Shown here: positions 22,970 to 33,694 of the stretch, piece by piece
Numbering within the stretch: the first letter of the stretch is position 1
Layout: the number at the start of each line of letters is the position of its first letter
NCBI GenBank assembly: GCA_025765615.1
Contig: JAIVFJ010000342.1
Span: 1-60,996 of the forward strand
Origin: Zopfochytrium polystomum
Taxonomy: Eukaryota > Chytridiomycota > Chytridiomycetes > Chytridiales > Chytridiaceae
Direction of reading: 5' to 3'
DNA length: 60,996 nucleotides
Position numbers and translations under genes: made by a program
The notes under the pieces: model-generated
Told to the model about the DNA's origin: nothing
Seen by the model: only the letters and a program-made list of their open reading frames with translations
Database searches by the model: none

Positions 22970-24382
22970 ATCAGCTTTGTGCGGTACTTTGCTGCAGACT
23001 TGTTGTGGTGGAAACACAAGTTTGTTACCAAGCGCAGGTTTTGATGGGATCAAGGGAAGCTAGCAGAGCCTTGAGGAATTGGTGACTGCCAGTAGAGGCA
23101 GGCCACCCCCAATGCGCCATGCCACGGCCAGCAATCAACCTCAACCACCTTCATCTTCTCAATTAGGTCCCAGTCATCAGTGACAGAGATGCTCTTCTTT
23201 GGTGTGGGCTGGGCTGCCAGCATGAGGTGAGATGAATGGCTTATGGACAAGCTGTTTCAGTGAAGCCAAGTATGTTGGCATTGAAGGCTCAGGCTGTTTA
23301 GGGCAGAGGTTTTGATGTGGGAAGTGGCGCCTGCCACCAGCTGGATGAAAATTCAAACTTTGATCCAATCCAAAAAAATTTAAAAAAATAAGCAAATAAA
23401 AAAAAAGTGGAAATGCAGAAACAAAACATTAACCTCCAAGGCCCAACCTGATCACAGCTGCAACAACGACAGTAAGTGTTGGGAAAGTTGCAATGGTGAG
23501 ATTAGTGGCAGTATTTGTTGAAATTCGTTGGGGATGGGATGGATGCACATACTCTGAGGTGCTCAAGGGCAAGCAGAAAGTTTGTCTGTCCCTTCAAAAG
23601 TTCCAATCCCATACAGCCATTGGTGGGCACTTTTGTGGGTGTCAGTGGGGGAGGGCGATAAAGCCAAGTGCCACTCAGACTGCGACCCTGTATAATCAAC
23701 TTGGGTGATTTGTGCTGTCTAAAGTTGCAAAAGGAGGAGAAAATCTCAAACTGATCGTTAGAAGCCTGGAAGTTGACAGCCCAGGCGTCCTCACTGACAT
23801 TGTGATCACAATCTCCAACTCCAGCTGTGTTGATCAGGTGCTAGCACAAGAAGAGCTGTTCATTGGGAGGTGTTTTTTGGTAGTGCCAGCAGCGAAAGGT
23901 TGATTGGATGTTTTTGATCACGTCAAAAAAGCCGTCTTTGTGGTGCTAGGGTTAGGCCCCTTTCGCAGCACAAGATTTGCCTTTTTCTAATTTTTGTTTT
24001 CGATAAAAGAAAGCAATTGTTTGAAAAACAGAAAGGAGGCAAAAAAGGCTATGGTGTTCGACAAGGAAGGGCGTACCGTCCTCTAATAGGGAAGGGGAGT
24101 ATGCTCAGCACCAACCTCTTCAATTTGTGCCTGCTTGTGCTTTGTGGTTGTTTGGCAGCTTTTAATAGCCCCTGCCTACGCAATCTTCCTGTTCCAGCAC
24201 TGGCACGCTGTGGAACATGTTTGAAGCTCATGCACCTACTGTACCAGCACAGTGCTTAAGGCTGAACTCACCCCCACTGCATCTGGAGGTGGTTGCGCTT
24301 GGCACCTTCCCCACCAGATGAGAATCTGGGCAACTCATTGGACTGACTGCTGTCAAAAAAACCCCACTTTGAAAGTGATGCT
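22970..24382. other. CpG-poor stretch without supported genes
   Basis: No coding or RNA motif recognised. It contains several short A/T runs (23377-23408, 23985-24040). Confidence 0.4.
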
Positions 24383-24456
24383 CCTCCCAGTCCGGGAATT
24401 GAACCCGGGTCTACCCCGTGACAGGGGGTGATACTAGCCACTATACTAACTGGGAA
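24383..24456 (-). tRNA. tRNA-Asp(GTC)
   Basis: The acceptor stem is TTCCCAG/CTGGGAG. The D-arm contains the usual AGTATAGTGGCTAGTAT. The anticodon stem is CCCCC/GGGGT type with loop TGTCAC (anticodon GTC). The T-arm is CCGGG-TTCAATT-CCCGG. No intron. Confidence 0.94.
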
Positions 24457-24712
24457 TGCCGCTTTGTGGGCACAAATACTTACATACAGGTCTCTAGAGT
24501 TCCTAACAGTTGAAGATACTGATACCAATGGTCCACTTTAAGGCATGTTGAAACCCAACTTCTTGATTGGGTGGTTTGACTTTTCATGTGCAGTCTTTTT
24601 ACATGACAATTCCTAGCTGTTGAGGGGGTTTTTCCACCTGACTAAAACTTTGTTGTCCCACTTGATTCCCACTTGTGATTCCTCGCCCGTGCAACATTTG
24701 GAGGCTCTTGGC

Positions 24713-24713
<1 letters not shown>

Positions 24714-24751
<38 letters not shown>

Positions 24752-24752
24752 G
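24714..24752. repeat. (GT)n microsatellite
   Basis: About 17 GT units in the island; no gene around it. Confidence 0.9.
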
Positions 24753-25142
24753 TGTTTGTGTGGAAGACAGCATGCAAATTCCTCAGCACAAACTGACTTC
24801 TTATGGAAACTGTGTGTCCTGCTGTGCCTGTTCCAGGAAATTTGCCCAGCAATTCTGTATGAAGTTTGAAACTGTGCATCAGCCACACTCCTTGCACTTT
24901 CATTGAAAAGGCAGTTTTCCATAGCAATTTGTGTGCAGAACATTTTCAAGGCATTTCTCATCTTCCCCTCTCCCCCTGCCCCCCATTTTGCCAAGAGGTG
25001 CAGTTCTGGCACTCGGCCTCTTTATCTGCGTAATGGTTACGAATAAGACGCACCCAGCTCCTGCCAAGCGAGACTAGATAGAATGTCACAGGCTTCACAG
25101 CAAGTTTTTGTTGTTAGACCAGGAGATCCCTGCACCGCTACT

Positions 25143-25214
25143 GGGGGTATATATCAGTGGTAGATAGCTCGCTTCGCATGCGAGATGCCCAGGGTTCGAT
25201 CCCCTGTGCCTCCA
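25143..25214 (+). tRNA. tRNA-Ala(CGC)
   Basis: The acceptor stem GGGGGTA/TGCCTCC has two wobble pairs. The anticodon stem is GCTCG..CGAGA type with loop TTCGCAT (anticodon CGC). The T-arm is CAGGG-TTCGATC-CCCTG. The first acceptor positions are wobble-rich, but the molecule is otherwise complete. Confidence 0.9.
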
Positions 25215-25726
25215 CAGTGTTGTTGGAATGCATTGGAGTTATTGGTGTCACTGCCACTCTGGCTGACCAATCTGACAAGAGGAGCTGTTGGGCAATGCGC
25301 TCACAAAGCCTGTCTTCCTTACAGTCTTCCTGACTGGAAGATGCACATCCAAGAACACTGCTAAGAATTTCAAAAAGGAGTGACAAGGGCCACTTGGCTG
25401 CAGCCACACCAAAATAACCAGCAAGCACACAAACAAAACCACACTTGCACACCAAGAACAGCAGCAGCAGATACAGTGCAGGACATTGAAATCAAGCAAA
25501 TTTGGATTTTCTCGTTTGCCCATCAAAATCATTTTTCCTGCTAAGGCAACCCCCCCAACTTCCCAAGCCCATTCGCTTCTCCTGCATCTCAGTATGAGAT
25601 TCTTGAGTATCTCACACAAGGTGTCAGTCATAGTTTAGGTTCTTCAGCTCTTACTCTACGCTGGCAAAAGGTGTGTTGTTTGGGATGGGATGGATTATGA
25701 CACTGCAAGACTATTAGCTTGAAATA

Positions 25727-25791
25727 GGGCAGATGGCCGAGCGGTCCAAGGCGCTACGTTCAGGTCGTAGTCCCGCACCGCAGGGATATGG
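25727..25791 (+). pseudogene. tRNA-Leu(CAG) truncated before the T-arm
   Basis: The sequence is canonical from GGGCAGATGGCCGAGC through the anticodon stem CTACG/CGTAG (loop TTCAGGT, anticodon CAG) and the long variable arm. It breaks after GGGATATGG, where GTTCGA should follow. The T-arm, 3' acceptor strand and Pol III B box are missing, so it should be transcriptionally dead. Confidence 0.8.
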
Positions 25792-25864
25792 CAAAGAGGA
25801 CAGACGGTCTTGCAGACAAATCGACCACAAAAGCCTGCCTCCCATTGAACATACTTTAAAATTG

Positions 25865-25958
25865 TGCCTTCTACCAGAATCGAACTGATGACCTTCTCCT
25901 ATCGTCAGGATGAATTCCTGCTACTAGGGAGACGCTCTGCCAACTGAGCCAAGAAGGC
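25865..25958 (-). tRNA. tRNA-Thr(AGT) with 21-nt intron
   Basis: The acceptor stem GCCTTCT/AGAAGGC is perfect. The anticodon stem is TCTCC/GGAGA and loop CTAGTA gives anticodon AGT. An intron follows position 37 at 25901-25921 and contains a small inverted repeat (CAGGA/TCCTG). The T-arm ATCAG-TTCGATT-CTGGT is intact. Mature length is 73 nt. Confidence 0.93.
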
Positions 25959-26691
25959 CCACATCAACCCATCAAGACATGCCAATTTCTAAGTGAATGA
26001 GCTGATTGAGGATCCGGTAATCGTACTGCTGGCATGATTGCTGCTTAGGTGCCTTGGTGGGGCAAGAACCAAAGAATAAATTTTTTGCCTTCTGGCAGCA
26101 CACCAACTACAAAACCCTGAGTCACACCCTCCTCTGCTGGCCATGCTTCCCTGCTTTGCACTGATCCAACAGCCCACCTTCCCTCAACAGTCCAGCCTCG
26201 AAATTTGGGGATCCCTCAAGTTGACGATCTCAATCTAACCCCTACACTGTGCAGCCATCCACTGGGGAGAAAACTAGCCAGACATTATTCCTGTGAACAG
26301 TGTACAGGCACGCCTTTCTGACCCTAGCCTCTTTCCACAAATAATGCTCCCCTTTTCTCTTTTTTTTTCCTCTTCTTTTCTCTCTGTTGCTTCCTTTTCT
26401 TTTCTTTCCTGTGCGACATAATATCATGCTCCAATATTATCTACAGACAGAGTTGAATGCCTGTTTCCGCTGCCAGTAGTTTACCGGAGCACTCATTTCC
26501 CAGGCCATCCACTGTTGCAAGGCCACGGCCCACAGGCAACTAACCCTGACTGGCTGAGACTGTTTCCCTTCCCCCTGCTGTGCCTCCCTCTTCCAAAAAA
26601 AGGGGGGTTTCCTCTAGATGGCTAGCAGAACTGTGCAGGAGAAAAAAGCTATGGCACTAAGCAGGACAGCAACGCATTTACAGCAGGCTCA

Positions 26692-26782
26692 GCCTGTGCA
26701 GGTCAGGGGTAGAGCGTTACACTTGTACTCTGCCATTGGAGCTGCAATGTAAGGATCCAGTTGTCAATTCACTGCTCAGGCA
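26692..26782 (+). tRNA. tRNA-Thr(TGT)-like with 19-nt intron, divergent
   Basis: The acceptor GCCTGTG/CTCAGGC has one mismatch. The anticodon stem is TTACA/TGTAA and loop CTTGTA gives anticodon TGT, followed by a 19-nt intron ending TGCA. The T-stem has 4 of 5 pairs, but the loop is GTCAATT, weakening the B box. It could be functional or an early pseudogene. Confidence 0.55.
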
Positions 26783-26849
26783 TTGGAGGTTAAGAAATCT
26801 GCACCTCAGTGTGCTTCACTCCACCAATTTGATAGGAATGATGACAGGA

Positions 26850-27651
26850 GCATGGCGCGGAGCCTGACTTACTTCTTTGCACACATAACTCCATGGAAGT
26901 TCCGGCCAAATCAGTGTGATTACTGTTATCTGAATCACCTTGGCCTGCGAAGCTCTTCAAGTTATACCTCAGGTCAATGTCTCGTACTCTGTTCTCGGAG
27001 GGGGTACGTGTGAGAATCTACGTACTGTTCCATTCTGTGTGTTCCTTGGTCACAACATAATCTGCTTCGGCCACACTTGTATCGCGCGAAGATCCCCCGC
27101 CTCCGGCCACTCGCTCGCAAAGGCACCTCACACCGTCACTGGCGCGTGCCACACACCTCTTTTTCTTCCCTTTCCTTCGTGGGCCACCTTCTGGACGCGG
27201 GCTTGTTTGCAAAGGGTTGGTTGGAATACTTTGCAAAAAAAAGAAGCACTTACACATACAACAAGCCCCTGCATTGTGAATCGCACACCCAATCAATGAT
27301 GGCGACGAGGAGAGACGAAAAAAATAAAATGAGAAGGTGGAGAGAGCCGGGTCTCCACACACTGGACGAGGGCGGCAAGGCGAGAGGAGCAACCCCGTGG
27401 ACGGGGTCCAGCACCCGGGGCCAAGCACGGACGGTGTCGAAGGCCACCCCGGCGCGGCGAGGAAATCCTCAAAGAATCGAAACACCTTCTTCAGGAACCA
27501 AGTCTGAGTACGAAATATCATAATACTTTGTAATTTGAATCCGTTTTCGCACGGGATGGGTCGCGAACAGAAGACCTCAAGGAGAAGACGTGCAACAAAC
27601 AAGATTTGAAAGATCAAACATAAACACGCGCCAATCACACACAGTCACACA
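26850..27651. other. Gap downstream of the first ABC gene
   Basis: CpG density rises abruptly here. Weak minus-strand frames (a GVAFDTVRAWPRVLDP-type stretch near 27460-27390) might be exon remnants, but I cannot assign them. No gene is called. Confidence 0.35.
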
Positions 27652-30600
27652 TCACTTGCTTCGCTTGAGCAAGACAAACGCAACGACTCTAAAGAGAAAA
27701 ATAAACGCCAATATAATGGCAACGTCGGTGGCAAACGAAACGCTGTCGCTGGGCATGTTCAGCGACGCGAGAACCTGGTCTCCGGACTGGTACTGGCACA
27801 GAGACGAATCGGTGCAGTAAAACGTCAGGCCGTGGAAAACTTGGGCGCCAAGCGCTCGCGCAGAGTAGCGGAGCATAGAGAGATAATTAAGGTATTTTAA
27901 TGGGTTCGGCATTTTTACGCTTTGAAGTAGAACAAAGTGAGGGGGACGGCGACGTGAATAACAGAGAGTTGTGCCAGACCTGAGGAAACCCTGCATTGTC
28001 ATGAAAATGCTTAATACTGCGTTTATAATTTGGATGGAGAATCCGGGTTGCGTAACCTTTCGAGACGAATTCAGCACTTTCAATCCGAGAGTGCAATCGG
28101 GGACGCGATGAAAGTACTCACATATGAACAAAATGCAATCCCGATGCTCTCGCCCGCATTCAAGAGCGCGAAAGAGCAGAACGCGGCAAAAGAGAAATTC
28201 AGCTGAAAACCCATCGCAAAAATGATTATGGAAGCAATAAACAAGGCCACAACGATTTCTGTGGTGGGTGAGGTTAAATGTGTTAAATACGTGCCGTTCC
28301 CTTCTCACCGAAAGGTAGCTCGTTGATCGTGTATGTCCAAAAGAAAGTTTCGACAGAGTAAACGTCATCTTGTTGTTCGAAACGGAAGAGCCGAAGTTCG
28401 CTTGGGAAAACGGTCACGCAGTGAACGACTCCGACAAACACCAAAGAGCTCATTTGTTGCTTCGTTGCCGGATCAACGTTTCCCGCAATCAGTACGTGCA
28501 ATGCCCTTTGAAGTAAAAAACTGCCAAAAACTCACCAGAACCCCGATTCTGCCTGCGATGCTTGCTTGGTCGAATCCGAGTCTCCCGTAAAACAACGCGT
28601 AGATAACAATGAGGCCCGAACCTTGCGACAGCCTAGTCGTCACCATGTCCGACTGCCTGCGCAAATTTTTAAAGCTCCGTGGAACTAGCACCGGCAGCGC
28701 GTGCCGCATCGACAGTCTTTGCTTTTTCGCCTGGCCGACGTCCCCGGGCTCGCTGCTGCTCTCCGTCGGGATCTCGACCTGTAGCTCCCGCAACCCCGCC
28801 GCCCGCCGCGCAGCCCACCGGTCAACGAGCTCGTTCACCACCGCTCTCGTGCTTTCCTCAGCCGCAGCGCTCCGCGAGTCCACCGACGACAGGTCCACGG
28901 CAAAGTCCGCCGGGTTCGTGAGCAGCGGACACGGGTGCCCTGCCTCGCCGAAATACTCGATGATCGCGTCCGCAGGGCCCTCGTACACGGCACGCCCGCC
29001 GCGCGCGAGTAGCAGCACTCGGTCGACCATCTTAAATATGTCTGAGCTCGGCTGGTGCAGCGAGCAGACGACTGTGCGGTCTTGGTGGGTCGCGAGGGAC
29101 TTTAGCGTGCGCATCAGGTGGCGCGCGGTGGTGGCGTCGAGCCCGGAGGTCGGCTCGTCGAGGAGGAGGACCGTCGGGTTCGACAGGAGCGCCAGAGCGA
29201 TCGAGAGCCGCCGCTTTTCGCCGCCGGAGAGGCCTTTGACTTTGCCGCCGTTGCTGTCGCTGCCACCGCCGCCGCCGACCAGCGTGTCCGCGCACTCGGT
29301 GAGGCCGAGGTCGACTAGGACGTGCTCGGCACGTCGCAGCTTCTCCGCGCGCGGTAGCGAGGCCGGGAGCCGCAGGAGCGCGGCGGAGACGAGGGTCTCG
29401 CGCGCCGTGAGCGCGGGGAAGAGGTGCGAGTCGTGCTGTCTCACCGACGCGGTGCACTGCCCAACCGCGTCGTGGCTGAGCGAGACGCCGTTATGCAATA
29501 TTTCCCCGCTGGTGACGGCGACGATCCGCGAAGGGAGCGCGGGGGATCGGGCGTGGAGAAGCTGGAGCAGCGAGGATTTTCCGGCGCCGGACGAGCCGAG
29601 GATCGCGTTCAGCTTGCCGGGACCGAACTCGGCGGAGATGGACTGGAGAATCGGTGTGCTGCTGATTTGGTTGCTGCTGTTGGACGGAAAGCATTTTGAG
29701 ATGGGATGTGGCTCCCGTTTGTACGATAGGGAAAGGCTTCGCACGGACAAAGCAATGGGTGGACCATCGCGTTGCGTGGAAGGCACTTCCTCCTTCTCCT
29801 CGTTCTGGGTCGGCTTGGCTCCGGTTGCAGTTGTGTACCGCGCGCTGTCTTTGCTCAAAGTTCGTGGAACGAACTGCAGCAGCATGCCCGCGATGATGAT
29901 GAGCGCCCCAAAGTTCAAGAGAAGTAGGAATATAGGCTCGGCAATCAGTCCGGGCTCGTAACCTTGGTCCCTAACCACTGCATCACCGTTGCATCCAATG
30001 TCGTCGCAGTCGGAGAACCGTCCGGAAAATTCATTGACCACAAAGATCTTGTAGACATAGGACGTGAATGCGATCTTTTCAAACCACCGCAAGTAAAGTT
30101 GGATCGAGGGGATTGGTAAGAGAAAGCCTGCCGCCGAGCTCAGCACTCCGGTAAAAACATCTGATTGAAGGCCATCAGCGAGGGGAACGGGAAACAGCGG
30201 ACACGGGCTTCCTCACTTCCGATCATCGACGCAGCGCCGAAGTCCCGCGTAAGGGCCACGCACATAAATCCCCATGCGATGCTTCGGTGAGGGACTTTAG
30301 TCAAGCGGGGTGGCAAAGGGGTGGTCCCCCTCACTACTTACGTGAGAAACCTGAGCAGGATGTTTCCAAAAATAAATATGCCCAGATGGTACCACACGTT
30401 GTCCATGCGCAGTTGTGTTAAGAAGTACTGACAAAATGAAAACGTGAGAGGAAACGCTCAGAGTTGGGATTCGGTACTCACAATAATAATGGAAAAGATG
30501 GTACCGAGGATCGAAAAATATAGAAGATGTGTTCCAAACCAAGAGATCAACAAGGCGGGAACAGAATACATTTTATCTGCCCGTTCTCTGTCAAAGACGG

Positions 30601-32529
30601 CCATCCTGAAGGGCCGCTTAGGAAACGGTCACTTATTTTGGTCCTGCAGATGTCTTACTCATCGGAAAGCTTCCAAATAATAAACACGAGAAGCATGTAA
30701 GCTTGCTGCAGACTGCAGGAATATAGCAATGCTTTCCGGTTGTACACCCCCGTCTGGACGAGCGTCAGGCAAAAATGCAATTCAAAGTTTCCGACTCACC
30801 GTAGACAAGTCCAGCCCGTAAAAGATGTAACCGAACGCAAAGGCAGTTATCAAAACCTCGAACAGAGAGCCCCACAGGATAAGTCTATCTTCATACATAT
30901 TTGCAAACATTCGGTTCGCAAGAATGGCGGCCTGTTCTAGAGTGGTCGGCCGAGTCCTCTTCAGACACTCCAAACCATCGTCATCTGTCCGAAACAGCTT
31001 GCGCGGCCCTCCTGGCGGCCGCTTCGTTTCGTTTCCAACCCCCTCCTGGAGCCCCGTAACCGTGCTTTCCTCAGCCCTCGCAGCCCTCGCAGCCCACGCG
31101 CTGACAACGGCCTCAGCGCGCGCCCTCGTCTCTCGCTCGACCGCGGGGCTCCTATCATCGACGGTGACGCTGTCGATCAGAAACTCGGCGCCGTTGACGT
31201 TGGCTGCGGGCGCGATACCGAGCGAGACGAGAAACTGGACGGCGCGGGCGCGCGGGCCGGAGTAGGCGACGCGGCCGCGGGTGAGGAGCGTGATGTGGTC
31301 GAAGAGGGCAAAGACGTCGGAGCGCGGCTGGTGGATGGAGATGACGATGGTTTTGCCGCGGCGGCACAAGCGCTTGAGGATTTCGACGAGGGAGCGGGCG
31401 GAGAAAGCGTCGAGGCCTGTTGTGGGCTCGTCCATGAAGAGGACGGAGGGCTCGGTGAGGAGGTGCATGCCGATGCTGAGGGTGATGGGGTGGGAAGGCG
31501 AATAATTGAATAAAATCAATTCGAGCGAATGAAGACATAACTCTTCAGCTATGAATGCTTACCTGACCCGCCGCCTTTCGCCCCCGGATATACCCTTTTT
31601 CCAATCGCTTCCAATCATTGTCCCAGCGCAACCCTTAAGACCCAGCTCCAAAATGACGTCTTCAACCATGGCGTATTTCTCCCTCAATGGCATGGAACGA
31701 GGCAGCCGAAGGCGAGCTGTGAAGCGCAGCGTGTCGCGGACTTTGTGATGCAACAATGGGCCGAAAACAGTTTCGGTTATATGAGAGAAGAGTCCAAATC
31801 CAAACGCGTCAATGACGCAATACCTGTGAGGTTCGGAAGCAGAAACACCTCTTGCTGGACAAAGGCCATCTCGCGGCGGACGGCCTCGGAGGCGGGCGAC
31901 TCGTTGAACAGGACGCTTCCCGACGTAGTGCTCGAGGCTCGGCCCGCCAGCGCGTTCAGCAAGGTCGTCTTTCCCGACCCGGACGCACCAATGATGGCCA
32001 TCAGGTGCCCCGACGGCACCGTCATCGTCACGTTGGAGAGAATGCAGGCGCGGCCTGGCGGTTTGTCCAGCCCGCCGGTCCTGGCTTCTGCCCCTGCCGC
32101 ATTCGCATTCGTCGGGGCTAACGCCAGATCTGAAGTTGGGGAGCGGCCACCGCCGCCGCCGCCCAGCCGGAGCAGCAGTCTGCGGCGCGGTGCCATGACG
32201 GACAGTCGGTCGACGCGGATGGTGATGCGCTCGGTGATGGGATTGGCTCCAAGGGTTTCGACGAGGGACGGTGCGCGGTCGCTGGTGCCGCCGCCGACGT
32301 GTGCGTTGTCGCTGTCAACGGAAACGATAAAGTCGGGGAGGGGACTCGCAGTGAGGCCGGTACCCGACGGACTGGGCGAGAGGGTCTGGGAGGAGGAGCA
32401 CGCGGCGGGCAGCGACGAGAGGCGGTCCCACTCCGAGTCGCTGAAGCCGCTGCTGCCGGTGCAGCTGCCAGTGCTGCCCGCGGCGCTGGTGCTGCGGCTG
32501 CCGTTGGTAGTGGGCAGCGGTGCGTTCAT
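27652..32529 (-). CDS. Full-size ABCG transporter, YOL075C-like (1389 aa, 12 exons)
   Basis: An ATP-driven membrane exporter with NBD-TMD-NBD-TMD order. Exons on the minus strand are 32529-31824, 31740-31563, 31475-30800, 30753-30659, 30587-30482, 30427-30342, 30281-30217, 30160-28536, 28459-28309, 28258-28122, 28056-27980 and 27919-27652. All junctions are GT-AG and all phases agree, giving 1390 codons with the stop. NBD1 has Walker A GASGSGKTT (about residues 181-189), signature ISGGERRRVS and Walker B SVLFMDEPTTGLD. NBD2 has Walker A GSSGAGKSS (about 827), LSGGEKRRLS and VLLLDEPTSGLD, with a H-loop histidine in CSLHQPSSDIF. Both ATP sites look complete. Family resemblance is to the uncharacterised yeast YOL075C group, so the substrate is unknown. 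It ends in a basic LLKRSK tail. It lies in tandem with a second ABCG gene 1.2 kb upstream. Confidence 0.93.
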
Positions 32530-32597
32530 TTTGGAATAATGTCTCTTTCAAACACACATACACGCTCACACACACTCACACAGACACACACTCACTC

Positions 32598-32644
<47 letters not shown>

Positions 32645-33417
32645 CCTCTATCAATCAACCTCCGATCAAAAAAAAAAAAAATTCAAAACAAAAAAAGCAA
32701 ACAAACAAACAGCACGCGAAAATCTGCAAATGAAAATGAAGACAGCCGCGCCCCCCCGCTGCCCGCCCCAATAAGTAAGTGGCAATGCAAGAAACGCGGC
32801 TTTTCATTATTCTTCTTCTTCTTCTTCTTCTTCCACTTCTTCTTCTTTGGAAGAAACGCACTTCTGTAATAACAGGACGGATCAGAACCAATCAGGATGA
32901 AACACGCACATATGCCTGTCCGCGTCTGTCTGCTTTGTCTGTCTGGCTGCCTGCCTGTCCATTCGTCGCCTCCTCCACCCACGCCAATCCACCCACCCAC
33001 CCTGCATGGGTGGGGGGGCAGCCAGTGAGCGGCGCAGCGCAGCAGCAGACAGACCACCGACAGACAAACACTAGTGGCGTCGCGCGCAACAAATCGACGG
33101 TTGTCTGTCTCCTCCAGGCTTTTCTCTGTGTAAATTCCACTTGTTATATTAATGAATACTGTGCTACTTTTCAAGAAATAATTGGGTGTGCCACTCCAAG
33201 CGCTCCTGTGAAATGAAGAAATGAACTGTGCAAAGGAAACCCAAAAAACAAAAACAAAAAAAGAAGAAGAAAAAAAAAAGGACTTGAAACAAATTCGGGT
33301 CGCCACACACACACACACACACACACACACTGTCACACTGTCAGGTAGACTGGCGGTAGAAATGTGAATAAACGAACAACAACTACAAGAGCAACAATAA
33401 CAAAAACATCGACTACG

Positions 33418-33457
<40 letters not shown>

Positions 33458-33694
33458 GAACGTAAAGTCTCAGCCAACCCAAAGGGTCAGCCAGGCGAAC
33501 TAGAGGGAATAAAATCGCTATATTGAAGCAAAAAAAGCAATCCCCACAATAGACAGGAACTAGAGAGATGGCCACCACGCCGGCGGAGGAAGCAACAAAA
33601 AAAAAAAAAAAAAAAAAAAGAGAAAAGATTTGATGAAGCCTGCCCGCGGTCGTCCTCGTAAGTTCGTGTGTCGTCGCCCCGCTTTAGATTGCTC
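32530..33694. other. Intergenic region between the two ABC genes with microsatellites
   Basis: It contains CA and CT repeats at 32557-32644 (just upstream of the first ABC start), (CA)n at about 33306-33329, (CAA)n at about 33413-33456 and an A run at 33597-33619. No gene is supported. Confidence 0.6.

Larger units (their letters stand above)
11750..26850. other. CpG-depleted, tRNA-rich island
   Basis: Both edges are sharp. Flanking DNA is CpG-rich, whereas this 15-kb block is AT-richer and nearly free of CG dinucleotides; 12481-13393 contains none at all. TG and CA are abundant, as expected from deamination of methylated CpG. The block contains thirteen tRNA loci between 17.9 and 26.8 kb, broken copia retrotransposon sequence, LTR relics and no intact protein gene. 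RIP as described in Neurospora acts mainly on CpA, which is not depleted here, so CpG methylation decay is the better explanation. Confidence 0.8.

Noticed and set aside
25018..25075. Possible additional tRNA (GCGTAATGGTTACGA D-arm-like)
   Set aside because: No anticodon stem, T-arm or B box follows.
11750..26850. RIP as the cause of the island composition
   Set aside because: CpA and TpG are abundant rather than CpA being depleted, and the loss is specific to CpG.
11750..26850. Vertebrate or plant contamination explaining the CpG-poor block
   Set aside because: Introns in tRNA-Phe and tRNA-Thr and an intronless tRNA-Leu(CAA) do not fit vertebrates. I see no organellar or plant gene. It cannot be fully excluded without read evidence.
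28609..29961. 450-codon plus-strand open frame
   Set aside because: It lies antisense to the second NBD exon of the YOL075C-like ABC gene, whose motifs and splice phases are unambiguous. It is a GC-rich antisense shadow.
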